From Trichoplax sp. H2 (lineage: Eukaryota > Placozoa > Uniplacotomia > Trichoplacea), in NCBI GenBank assembly GCA_003344405.1, contig NOWV01000187.1, forward strand, positions 62,001 through 126,000: a stretch of 64,000 nt of DNA. Reading direction: 5' to 3'. The notes under the pieces were generated by a model. It saw only the letters and a list, made by a program, of their open reading frames with translations, was not told where the DNA came from and did not search any database. Of the stretch, positions 50,101 through 61,300 are shown piece by piece. Position 1 is the stretch's first letter. Each line of letters opens with the position of its first letter. Position numbers and translations under genes: made by a program.

Positions 50101-51222
50101 AAGGTCATTTCCAATATTGCAACTGGTTCTATAAACATAAAGCAAGTAAGTTTAAAATTTATGAAAAGATAACTATTCTTGCTGAAGTGTGATAAATTGG
50201 CCTGTTTATATTTCAGGTTCTGCTCGATGTTAAGATTCTTCCCACCGTTTTTGAACAAATTAGAAATGTAAAACCATTTTTAATATTTTTCTAGCACATA
50301 CAGCATCTTCTGTAACTGTGTAATAAATGAATGGCGTCTTAAAGACTGAGATTGTACATTCTTGGCTATAGACTAGATTAATAAAGGTTTGATTTATTTA
50401 TCATAATTTAGCCTGATATGCATATCGTAAAAGAAATTTGTTGGGTAATTGACAATTTTATAACTGGAGCAGCAGAGGATCAGGTTAGTCTCATGGAAAA
50501 GGTAGTGTATAATTTTAATTTACCAGTAATGCCTTACGAATGAGTAACAAACTAACGAAACTGTTTACTTATTATATAGCTTCAACAGCTGTGTGAGATT
50601 GGCATCGTTGATTTGCTCTATAGCAGTCTGCTTATTAAAAATCATATGGTACGACTTCATGTTTATAACTTTGTATGAATTCATGTGAAAAATTTTCAAG
50701 TAGTGCGTGCTACTTTGCTATTAATGTAGCAATTTTCCAACATTTTCATTAGAAATATTCTCTATTTTTTTAATGCAGATAATAAGGCATTCCCTAGCTG
50801 CTCTCTTAAATCTAATCGAGGTAGCATGAAATAACCTTTTTGCGTAGTAGTCAACATTGTATAATACACGTGTTACCAATAGTATCGACTGGAAAAGTCA
50901 TAATAATGTTATGGCATTTTTAGGGAACGCTAGATGATGATATGAAATTGTCGATATGTACCGATTTCGATGATATAGGAGGTAAATAAGGTTTTCAAAT
51001 ATATCGAAAAGATTGATAGCTCGTATTGGCAATTTACATATGTATTTATCGTACTTTTATGTTAATGATAAGTGCTTGAACTTATTTGTTAACTATTGGA
51101 GTATTTATTTAGGTTTAATTAGGCTGGAGATATTTTTAAGAAGTGAAAGCGACGAAATTAGAATTATGGCAACGACAATTCTTCATGTAATTCAAGATAT
51201 TTATGGTCAAAATCAACAGTAA
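47125..51222 (+). CDS. Divergent importin subunit alpha (karyopherin alpha), at least 18 exons, IBB not found
   Basis: Importin-alpha adaptors bind nuclear localisation signals through ARM repeats and dock on importin-beta through an N-terminal IBB domain. Exons: 47125-47189, 47378-47425, 47954-48001, 48305-48390, 48541-48627, 48753-48835, 48985-49071, 49376-49441, 49538-49606, 49731-49790, 49896-49952, 50092-50145, 50217-50267, 50412-50483, 50580-50648, 50779-50820, 50924-50981, 51113-51222. They sum to 1212 bp, in frame, 403 residues. Matches to the family: QLLTARSNPPVEAAI (human RKLLSKEPNPPIDEVI), HEAAWILSIIASS, GDCIDYRNKIIDCGV, VISNIATGSINIKQ, EICWVIDNFITG, and the tail RLEIFLRSESDEIRIMA. 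Many NLS-contacting Trp/Asn positions are changed. A possible first exon at 46463-46508 (ATGAAAAAAAACCCC, GTAAGC donor) lacks a phase-compatible partner, so the IBB is either in unseen exons or missing. Confidence 0.85.
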
Positions 51223-52556
51223 TAACGTTACAGCAATGATGTTCACTTTAGAGGTGTTATTATCAAATAGCAATAATTATAATATGAATCGTAATATTTA
51301 TAAACCAATATAGAACTATCCGGCTTGGGTTTTAAAGTTGAGTCCATTAAGCGCGAGTTTTACTTATTACAATAACGATTAAATCCTGGTGTATCGATTT
51401 AGTTATTGTTAAAAATTTTTGATTCTTCTCTAATTATAATTCATACATATTCTGATGCGCTAAATGTTTTATATTATTAAATGAAATAAATATAAGAGTA
51501 ATTGAAATAGCTATTTTTGAAAATGATTGTAATAAAGTTGAGTATTTTGTCCACGTATCTTTTACGACTGTTTACTTGTCAGACCGTACTTACTGGCTCA
51601 TGAATGAAATCTATTTATCGGTCGGTAATATGTTCTTATCAACATCAATACAATTACGTAGGCAATAATACTATCGATGTAAGTTATATCAGGTTGTGTT
51701 TGATATACATAGAGACTATTTTATTGAAGCATTATATTAACTAGTAGTGCATCATTGCTCACCATTCTATAGGGCTTTAGTGTATTGTGATTTATTACAC
51801 GCAGAATAAACAGAAGTCGGAAAGAAAATATTTATTAGCAGATTACTGTTAAACTATTCCGTAAGTAATCATGAATTGATTACACCTTTTTTAAGCAGTT
51901 TTAACAAGTTACGATTCTATACCCATTTCTCAGTACGCTTATATCTTTAACGCAGTATCACAAGCAAAACTATCGTGCGTAGTAGCAGTTACGCTAACAT
52001 CTACAATACATGGAAATCGCTAGAAAGGAAGTAAAATAAACATGTCACTAAATTAGCAATTAACTTCGATCAAATAAAGTCATCAGAAGCAAAAACGGCC
52101 ATATCGGCTGTAGTTTAAGCCCGTCATGTTATTCTCTCGAAGCTAATTTCAAATACGAATAAAATTTAGAAATATTTACCATTAGTAATAATATAACCGA
52201 CTGCTTTGTGAATATTACAAGAATATGTATAAATTTTAAATAGTTTTAATTTTGTTGCAAACACTACAGCTAGTCACTATGCCTATCGTCCTAATAAGAC
52301 AGCTTATAACAATTTTGAAGTTACATCAGTAAACGACGACTTTTCAATCTTGTTTTGTTTGCTAAAAAACGAGCTACTCTTTAAGCCGATAAACGCATAG
52401 GATAAAACTAGGAAAGAGCGTTCGCGTGTGGTTCAACTTCATTGTCATACAATTGTGTTTTGTTACGTAAAGCATATAGTGGATAGCAATCGATTACAAG
52501 ATATCTATGTTAACTATCAATAAAGTTAAAGTATAAAAAACGGTATTCGTTCCAGC
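51223..52556. other. Intergenic between converging importin-alpha and MSRB1; should hold the MSRB1 SECIS element
   Basis: AT-rich. The minus-strand 3' UTR of MSRB1 occupies the right part. A weak SECIS-like arrangement lies near 52335-52275 on the minus strand (CTGATG, a short stem TGTAAC/GTTATA, loop with AAAA), but I could not confirm the GA quartet. No coding exon seen. Confidence 0.4.
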
Positions 52557-52910
52557 TTAATTAGCTTTTGGAACGAATTTGAGCGAATTTGAGAATATTC
52601 AAAAACGCGATTTACCACCAGGTCCATCACGAAGAAATTCGTGACCAAGACCTTGTCCACAGTTACCGCAGGAAACTTTTAGTGCTCCAGGTGATTCTTC
52701 ATATTTTGATAGGCTATTTTCGGAAACTGTTTCAGTGAAAGCAGGCCAAGGTGATGAATGCTCATATTTAGACTTGCTAGGAAATAAGTCATGATTGCAC
52801 TTTGAGCAGACATATTTGCCTAATGACAAAAGATAAAAAAATAGATAAGCATCGCATTTTACAATCATTACCATCCTAAATGATTTTGCGCTGCTTCCAA
52901 TTGCCTCCAA
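52557..52910 (-). CDS. MSRB1: Methionine-R-sulfoxide reductase B1, selenoprotein with in-frame TGA (Sec)
   Basis: MSRB1 reduces methionine-R-sulfoxide in proteins in cytosol and nucleus. The strongly supported segment is 52819-52557 on the minus strand: [56 protein letters not shown], then GGKSRF, a TGA codon at 52601-52599, and [13 protein letters not shown] before a TAA at 52559-52557. Human MSRB1 has SRF-Sec-IFSSSLKFVPK at this site, so the TGA encodes selenocysteine at the catalytic position. Two zinc-binding CxxC pairs (CSKC, CGNC) are present. Upstream, either the frame simply continues to an ATG at 52910, or an AG acceptor at 52820 joins a separate first exon; a GGNWKQRK-like stretch near 52900 resembles human GGEVFQNH but has an in-frame TAG. 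The N-terminus is therefore unsettled. Confidence 0.93.
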
Positions 52911-53879
52911 CGGGTGTATATTTGGCGTACATTAATAACGGTCACTTCATATCGATGTTAAGCACCGGATACTTTGTCATGATAATTGACTGAAGACTAG
53001 TTCAGGTTTCTTATGTCATCCTGTTGCATACAAATAACGTAACTTTGTAAAGGCATTATTCAATTACAGAGATAGCTGGGTTTGGAGTGAAAGGCGATAC
53101 AAGATCGGCAACCATTCATATTACTTATAGAATTAATTCATTGTGTCCTTGTGTAGTCTATTCGATAAGTGTTGCGATATCTTTTGTAAATTACATGCAG
53201 AAATGAACGGCTATAATTATGGCGCAGATGCCATATCCAAATGTTATGCATTCACGGACAGTACTTTACTGATAAAGATATAGTCAACGGATAACCATGC
53301 AATTTTTCCGTTTTCATTCCATCATGAACTACTACTCTACATCTACAGTGCTGGATGTTTATTTCTAGGTACGAGTATCTCGATGAATTCTATAAATTGT
53401 AAGGTAATGAAAATTGGCACAACAGCCGTGACTGCCGTAGATCTATTTTATTATTGACTCTCCATCCCTAAACGATACCGTTAAGCAGATTTGGATGAAC
53501 TTGCCACAAATTTTCCATTACTTTGATAGATGAAGTAAGGTTACGATAATAACTTTGCTCTCTACAGTAAAGGTAATTTAGTGATTTTACCCATGTAAAC
53601 CACCTTGTATCCATTCCATTTCACTGAGCGTGATTGCTTAGTGCCAGCTACAGCTGCTTTGTCAAGTCCTCCCTCCCACATACTACTAGCTCACCGTCAA
53701 TAAGGCAAAGTACTGCCTTTTCCTACTTGACAGTGAAAGGATTGCCATGAAATCATACAACTCCACGATCTACTTGCAGTGCACTACAATCATTAATTAT
53801 AGATACAGTACAGTATAATGGATGTTTATAAACCTTCATAAGTACGCAATGATTTACACATGAGTCTGTACTCCAATTA
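52911..53879. other. Intergenic upstream of MSRB1
   Basis: Mostly AT-rich and featureless; isolated CAGTAC motifs begin near 53260 and 53805. No ORF with family similarity. The MSRB1 promoter should lie at its left end. Confidence 0.45.
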
Positions 53880-53987
53880 GAATGAGATCAATTCCACTTT
53901 ACGGACCAAGCCAAATTCTGAAGCGTAACATCGTAATGTTACGCTTCAGAATCTTGGTTGGTGCGTGAAATGGAATTGATCGCATTT
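53880..53987. repeat. Long inverted repeat with about 50-bp arms
   Basis: A perfect 17-bp inner stem (ATTCTGAAGCGTAACAT and its complement) surrounds a CGTA loop. The arms continue outward with few mismatches: GATCAATTCCA and CCAAG on the left pair with CTTGG and TGGAATTGATC on the right. Total span is about 108 bp. It resembles a foldback element or small MITE; no clear target-site duplication was identified. Confidence 0.85.
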
Positions 53988-54145
53988 TCAAGAGAGCAAC
54001 CGCTGAATGAACAGTAGGTGAAGAAACGTTGTCCATGATCGTAGGCCGGCAATCGATTGAGAAACCTGTCATGATGATCCATTTGAAAGGATTGAGCAGT
54101 ATTAAGTCCTATCAACAACATTGTTTCCTACCCGATTCAAAGTGG

Positions 54146-54707
54146 TCTTTATATTTTTCGCTTCTCCAGCTGCAAAACATGATACGCTCCGTATGACTGA
54201 TCGATCGATCACAAGATCTTTTCCCTTGCTTCTTCTTATTGCTCGATCAAGAAATGATCAGCAAGATTATTTTGAAAAATGCGATGGTGCCGAGAGTGAC
54301 TGGCAGGGACAATCCAGTACCAGGCAGAGACTTGGAAGACCACTACAGTACAGTATTGGTCTTACAATCCGTTGGCAGTCCTGTACTGTACACTGAGTGA
54401 ACAGTACAGTACAGTACAGTACAGTTCTGTTCCAATATCAAGTACTGTACTGTACTGTACCCTACAGTGCATGAAACCACCATGACTCAACGAAAATGAC
54501 AGCACCCGTGACGTACCATTACCGCTTCAGGCATGGTCAAGTCACTCTTCTGACTGAGAGTCAGTAGTCTGTACAGTAGATAGTATTTTTCCACAGTACG
54601 TACTGTACTGTACTGTGGAAAATACAAACAAAATACATGTCGTCCAAGTCACCATGTTATACTGGAAATTGAACCTACTCGGATGACATCTGTTTTACAT
54701 ACAGTAC
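54146..54707 (+). repeat. Near-duplicate segment, copy 1 (left of gap)
   Basis: Begins TCTTTATATTTTTCGCTTCT and ends CATCTGTTTTACATACAGTAC. It is almost identical to 54728-55319, but carries a longer GTACAGTAC run near 54385-54425 and lacks about 59 bp present in copy 2. It contains CAGTACTG motifs and no gene. Confidence 0.93.
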
Positions 54708-54727
54708 NNNNNNNNNNNNNNNNNNNN
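54708..54727. other. Assembly gap (20 N)
   Basis: A run of exactly 20 N residues, a placeholder gap. The sequence on the right restarts at the same point where copy 1 begins on the left. Confidence 0.99.
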
Positions 54728-55319
54728 TCTTTATATTTTTCGCTTCTCCAGCTGCAAAACATGATACGCTCCGTATGACTGATCGATCGATCACAAGATC
54801 TTTTCCCTTGCTTCTTCTTATTGCTCGATCAAGAAATGATCAGCAAGATTATTTTGAAAAATGCGATGGTCCCGAGAGTGAATGGCAGGGACAATCCAGT
54901 ACCAGGCAGAGACTTGGAAGACCACTACAGTACAGTATTGGTCTTACAATCCGTTGGCAGTCCTGGACTGTACTGTACAGTACTGTACAGTTCTGTTACA
55001 ATATCAAGTACTGTACCCTACAGTGCATGAAACCACCATGACTCAACGAAAATGACAGCACCCGTGACGTACCGTTACCGCTTCAGGCATGGTCAAGTCA
55101 CTCTTCTGACTGAGAGTCAGTAGTCTGGGTGAATGACGCAACACACCCACAAAGTGAAGCCGCACTTTTGGGCGGTGGCCATCTACAGTAGATAGTATTT
55201 TTCCACAGTACGTACTGTACTGTACTGTGGAAAATACAAACAAAATACATGTCGTCCAAGTCACCATGTTATAGTGGAAATTGAACCTACTCGGATGACA
55301 TCTGTTTTACATACAGTAC
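54728..55319 (+). repeat. Near-duplicate segment, copy 2 (right of gap)
   Basis: Matches copy 1 from TCTTTATATTTTTCGCTTCT to ACATACAGTAC. It holds an extra ~59-bp piece (about 55127-55185, beginning GGTGAATGACGCAACACACC) and a shorter GTAC run. The differences look allelic or like old repeat variation. Confidence 0.93.
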
Positions 55320-58300
55320 GGGACTGTACTGTACAGTGTACATCACACCGCTTTTACTCGTGCCATACTGTTCCTGTAAACTACTGCAACACTAATCGTG
55401 TTAACTCTTATTGCAATTCGACAAGGAGCACAAGGAAATGGACAAGACCACAATAATTCACCACCAAATAGCGCATAGGAACTGATTCTACTGTACATGA
55501 TGACTTGCATTGGTATCTTTAGCCGTTGTAAAGTGCTCAAGATATAAGTTATTAAGTTAAATGGACGATTGAATTTACAAATAAGTGTTATCCATTAACT
55601 TAGCGACTCACGTATCAGGTCTCAAGCATTAAATAGCCTCACCAATTTCCCTGGTGCAAAACTATCATAAATAAGTAAATTAATAGCCAAGTCTACAGAA
55701 GTATAGTAAGAATCACATTATACTTTTCGACGACATTGGATATTTGTTAATTTAATAACTGCGTGTTAACATATGATTCATCACATAATAAAAACTATAA
55801 TATTGATGGCACAATTATGAATTCATGAATGCCACTTGATATGCACGGTTGATACTAGTTTATACGGTGAATATTACAGGATAGAGACAGAGAAAGCATA
55901 TAGACAGCAATCAGAAAGAATATGGCTGTGAATTTCCTTTTAATGTCTTGCTTTGTGTAGAATATATATCCGTCCATTTGAACGGGGGCTTTACTAGTAT
56001 TATTAATTAGAGAAACTTTGATGTAGCTAGCTTGTCTTATGCTTTGCATCGTAGCCGCTTTTGACTTGGGACTTTGAAGAGAAATTCTCTTAGAAAAAGC
56101 ATCTATTTTGCCTTTTTACATCTTTATGCTGTAAATTAGGCACTACCAAACGCTCCTCTTACGTATCAATTTATCACACATTACAACTCCGGTATTCCAA
56201 TGTCAAGATTGATCCTTTATGTATATCTAAATAAACCTGTAGTATCTTGCCAGCTCTTGTACTCATCGAAATCCTTTCTTAAACTACTGACAGAAACCAC
56301 GTCTGTTTACAAAAGCCCTCTACTAGAACTGTCAAGATAATTGTTACATGTCAAGAGTACTTAGCTTGATCCCTAAGCAAGGATTGAGCTGCTGTGATAA
56401 TCGATTTCTGCCTGAATCAACCGTGCTTACGTCAATGAATGAGAGCTTTAGCTCTTCGGTTCGCTATCAAATATCTAGATGAATTGTAAATCATAATATT
56501 AGTCAACAATACGCACACAGTATACGACATTTTCTGACGGCGATTAATAGCTGGCAGTATGCAACATGTCTTCAAATCGCTATTATAACAATAGGAAAAT
56601 TTCCTTTTAAAATTGAACAGTCATTTTTACAATTATCCGCTAAAAGTAGGTCATCATTTTTTCATCATTATTAGAATTGCGATAAATTTTAAATTAATTC
56701 ATTGTCTATAGTTTAACTTCTAATTATTCGATTTATCTCCATTTTGCATAGTTCTTGGTTTTTAATCAAGTATTGCAGCAATAAATGATTCTTCAGTAAT
56801 AGAATGACTTACATGAAATAATGCTAAAGTATTTCCGCTACATAATTACAGGTATGGAATTGATCAGTGAAATATGGTTAATCCATAATCAATGAGAATA
56901 CCCATCCCCAATTCATGCCAATTTTGTCCCTTTAGAAAAGGCCAGAATTTTTAATCTGACGCTCGCAATTTCAAAACTGTAATCCCTAAATCGCATTCAT
57001 TTATCGTCGATTTAATATTTAGTAATAATTGCAAAGGCTGAGAATAGAGCTGAAACGTATCAACAAATAAGATTGATACGCAATCATCTTATATTCAATT
57101 AGAGAATGAAGAGCTGGTCTTAATTAATCTTCAACGTCTGTTATAGAGAAGCTATAAACTAATTAACTAATAAAGGAAAGATTCATTTTATGGCTTAAAA
57201 TTTTATAACATTAACGGTCTATTTGAGGCCCTCTATGTCATAAGCCTATCCTAAGTCATGATGGAGGGTAAGTGTAAGGATAGGTGAATTTTAATTTATG
57301 AATCAAGATTGAACTTTAGCTTTTTTTAGTCTACTTACAAAGATGAATAATTTTTGTCGTAAAGTGTGTACGGCATATTAACTATAAATTACATGTAATT
57401 ATTCGAATTGGATGTAAAATCAACTTTCAAATGTACACGTATTTGTTAGCAATGATTATAGCCACACACGGTAAATAGAAATACTGAATATAAGAACGAT
57501 TATCATATATTCATATGCGTACAGTTATGAACCATAATGCAAACAGCGGATGTATACGAGTATATACGTATTACCGTTGATAACACTAGAGCACATGTCG
57601 ATGAGCTACCATGACTTTAATAAATCTAAATTATGATTATGCTTGCATTCTTATTAATTAAATTAATGACTTCCATGTTTAGTATAATATGAACATAAGA
57701 ATAAACTATCGTGATAGCTATTTTATTTTCTTCAGGTTAAACAAGCGTCGTACCTTATAGTACTATTTATAAAACAGGCCAACTACCTTATCTTTTGATT
57801 TGTTAACCCTTTAAACTATGAAATTGGGTCTACTAGACCATTTCAATACGAATCGTAGAAGTAGCAACCACCACTGCAGATCTTTTTATTGCATTCACTT
57901 TTTCATCATTAGCATTAAACGTACTTTAAGTGACTACTAGCTAGTTTGATCAAGCTGCTAAGAAATTCAAAGGAAAGTTCCATCATGAAGGATATATGCT
58001 TAAAAACTATAAGTATATTTTAGCTGTGACATCATTAGTATGCAAATCCTATTACCTATCAGCGATCATGCCAAGGTGGCAAAAAAATAATTTCAGTATA
58101 GTATTATACATTATTTTAGTGTAATTACTACAGCGCAGAATGACAGGCCTTGAAAAATAACGAACGAATAAGGCGTCGTTAAATTAAAAATTTGCACCTG
58201 GCCAAATTGTCTGTCACTCATTAATATTTTATTCGATCAAAATGTACGTCTAGATTGACCTAATTTGTATATAAAATAAACACAAAAGTGTTTAATAATC

Positions 58301-58342
58301 GAAACCGTTTTAGAATAATTTAGTCTTAAAATCAATCCGAAA
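55320..58342. other. Intergenic, AT-rich
   Basis: A last CAGTGTACA cluster occurs near 55320-55345. From 55500 to 58340 the DNA is strongly AT-rich, with no exon set I can support. The promoter of the lectin gene should lie at the right end. Confidence 0.5.
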
Positions 58343-61300
58343 ATGGCGTCAAAAAGTTATCCGTATTTTACTGTAAGCGCAGTAGAATAACTTCATATAA
58401 TTATTTCTCGTTCATCATGTGATTCAGTTCTGTAAAAGTGGATTATTACAGACAGAAAATGATGGTAGATCAGTTATATGCAGGCTATATTTGAAATTTA
58501 CTGCTACTAACTACAAAAACGACGAATCCATTTCGGCAATCCGCTATTTCTAGGGCTTAATATCTTGGAAGTATTTCATATTAACTGACTTGTTATTTCT
58601 TTCATAGCTGTTCTTACTTCAATTTTGTGTGGTTTTTGGATTACCATCATCTAGTAAGTTAATCTTGAAAAATCTTTCCTAACTGAAAATTGAATTACCA
58701 GTTAGATCTAAAAAGTGCAAAGCAGTCATTAAATGTGCATTCTATTGTACACTAGCCTTAAAATTATTGTCTTACATTTTATCTACTTGAGATAAGATGT
58801 CATGATAGCTATCACTGCAGTATGGGGATATCAATGCCAATGCCTCTACAATTAAGATAACTAATACATAAATCCTTGCTCCTGTCATTTTAGTGGAGAA
58901 ATTTTGGATTCGAACAGACAATGAAGTGAATACCTGTTATCATGTTTCTAGCTTTCAATATAATTTTTTCACTGCTCAAATATATTGCCAATCAGTTGGC
59001 GGTAGTTTAGCTATATTAGACACTTACGATAAGCAAACATCATTCGCTAAAATGTATTACAATCACCTTGGCCTTGATGCAGACATATGGATCGGATTGC
59101 ACAATCTTTATAGTTCAGAACTTAATTATTATGAATTACGATGGATGAATGGCCAATTAATCGACTTCACTAACATTATACCTCATGAATCGAATAATAC
59201 GGCAGAGCTCTGTTGTACTATGAGATATCAATTCAATCATACATGGTACTATGATAATTGCATGAATTCTCGCAATTTTGCCTGTCAAAAAGGTACGGTA
59301 AGAAATGTAATTAACTAATTGAAGGAAAGGAATAGATTTGATCTCTCGTACCGGGTCCGGAGATATTTCAACATTATAGGTTACCGTGCGTTTCCTACTC
59401 ACTTAGAAATTCATACTATTACTTAGGCAATATATTTTCAAAACCTTGTTAAGGAGAATGAGAAAGAGCAAGATAACTATTCCTCTTAGATGCAATATTA
59501 GAAGGATTTTGCCATTTTTCTTCTACTTCTATCACAGTATCTATTAGTTCTGTATTGTGACATATCACATTTAGTTTGCAATTAAACTTTATTCTTCCCC
59601 ACGGTGTTAGTATTACCTACAGTATAATCCTACATTCATGTAATAAAAAAGCAGTCTGATGAGACGGTGTGACAGCGATTCTTATTACACTATGAATATC
59701 AGGAATTTCTTTTCTTTTTGCTTTCTTTTTATTTATATATCGCAGAAGAATGTCAGCACCTTTAATGTTCTGAGATAGATCGTAATCGATAATAAGTTTA
59801 ATAACGCTACAAAATTTTTTCTACGATAGCTGAGGAACCTATCCATTGATCTTAAATTAAATCGGCCACTGTTTAGAAATAAATCAAAGATAAGCGTATG
59901 TTATCCACATAGAAATTGTCTTAGATTATGCCTATTTCCATACTATATTTTTTAGAGCTAGAATTCTTTAGCAATGATAAGAGATTGAAGCTTATTCCTT
60001 ATGTCAACACTGCAGTATATTATGTAATGAATCACTTTTGCATATGTTACAAAACAACGTACTGTATATCCAATTTTTTTTTCAGTTTCGAGAATTAGCT
60101 ACCTTATAAGTACCAAGATGGAAATTTCTATTTATGCTTAATGATATTTAATGAGACCTTTCTAATCATGATCAAATTAATGAATAGTTTTGAATTCAAC
60201 TCTTCCGACTTAAGTAACGATATTCATGCTTGTTATTTATCAAATTAATCGTTGCCATTATGGCTATTGAGACTATTGAGAAGAGGGAATTGACCTTAAC
60301 ATTCATGTTGAATAAACTATCTGCAATAGCTTCATTTACATTAATTTTTCTGTTGATAATTATAAACTAATAATTAGCTTTTACTTCAATGTATTGCTAC
60401 AGATTGTACTGTCGATTTTCAATATGAAAATCGTGCCTTCACTCTTTATGGCACCAATTTGGGTTATGATGACAGTCGATCAGATTGCCAAAGCAAAGGT
60501 GGTGATTTAGCGATCGTTAACGAAGAGGCCATAAGTAAAGTCTTAAATGCTACCTTGCCGTTGAATTTGCATTTATGGATTGGTCTTCGAGATATACACA
60601 ACGTCAATAGTCCATTTCAATTCATCTGGGTTAACGATACAGTGGCAATATCTTACGTTAATTGGGGTTTGATTGGCCCTAACACTGATGATTGTGTCGT
60701 TGTTACACCTTTTAGTGGCACTTACAAATGGGCTAACTACCCATGCACCTCGTCTGTTTATCGTTTATGTGAAAAAGGTTCTAAATAAACTATTTTGTAG
60801 TGTTAGAATACTTGGAAGTGATCTTATACTGACATTAAATTAGCTAGAGCTCAGTTTCTTGCTCTCCTTATTCTGATTGCAGAAGCATCACCAATCACTT
60901 CACAACCAACTGCAGTAGCAACAATACCATCCACTACAGACGGAGTAATAACATTTGAATCGACACCATCAGAATCAACTACGGAAGGATCGACGATATT
61001 GGAATCCACAACATCAGAATCAACTACGGAAGGATCGACGACATTGGAATCAACAACATCAGAATCAACTACGGGAGGATCGACGACATTAAAATCAACA
61101 ACATCGGAACTAGGTACAGTGCAATCGACAACATCAGAATTTGGTACGGAACAATCGACTACATCGCTATCTGGCACATCAGAATCAATTACAACAGAAT
61201 CGGCTACATCTGAATCAACTTTAGCGGAATCAACTACATCAGCATCAACATCAGAATTAGGTACAACGGAATCGACTACAACTGGATCGGAAACATCAGA

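Noticed and set aside
52599-52601. TGA read as the true stop of MSRB1
   Set aside because: The codons after it ([11 protein letters not shown]) are conserved in the family and end in a proper TAA, so Sec recoding fits far better.
60851-61177. Minus-strand ORF rich in SDVVDSNVVD
   Set aside because: Complement of the Ser/Thr-rich coding repeat of the lectin gene; the low-complexity frame stays open for compositional reasons.
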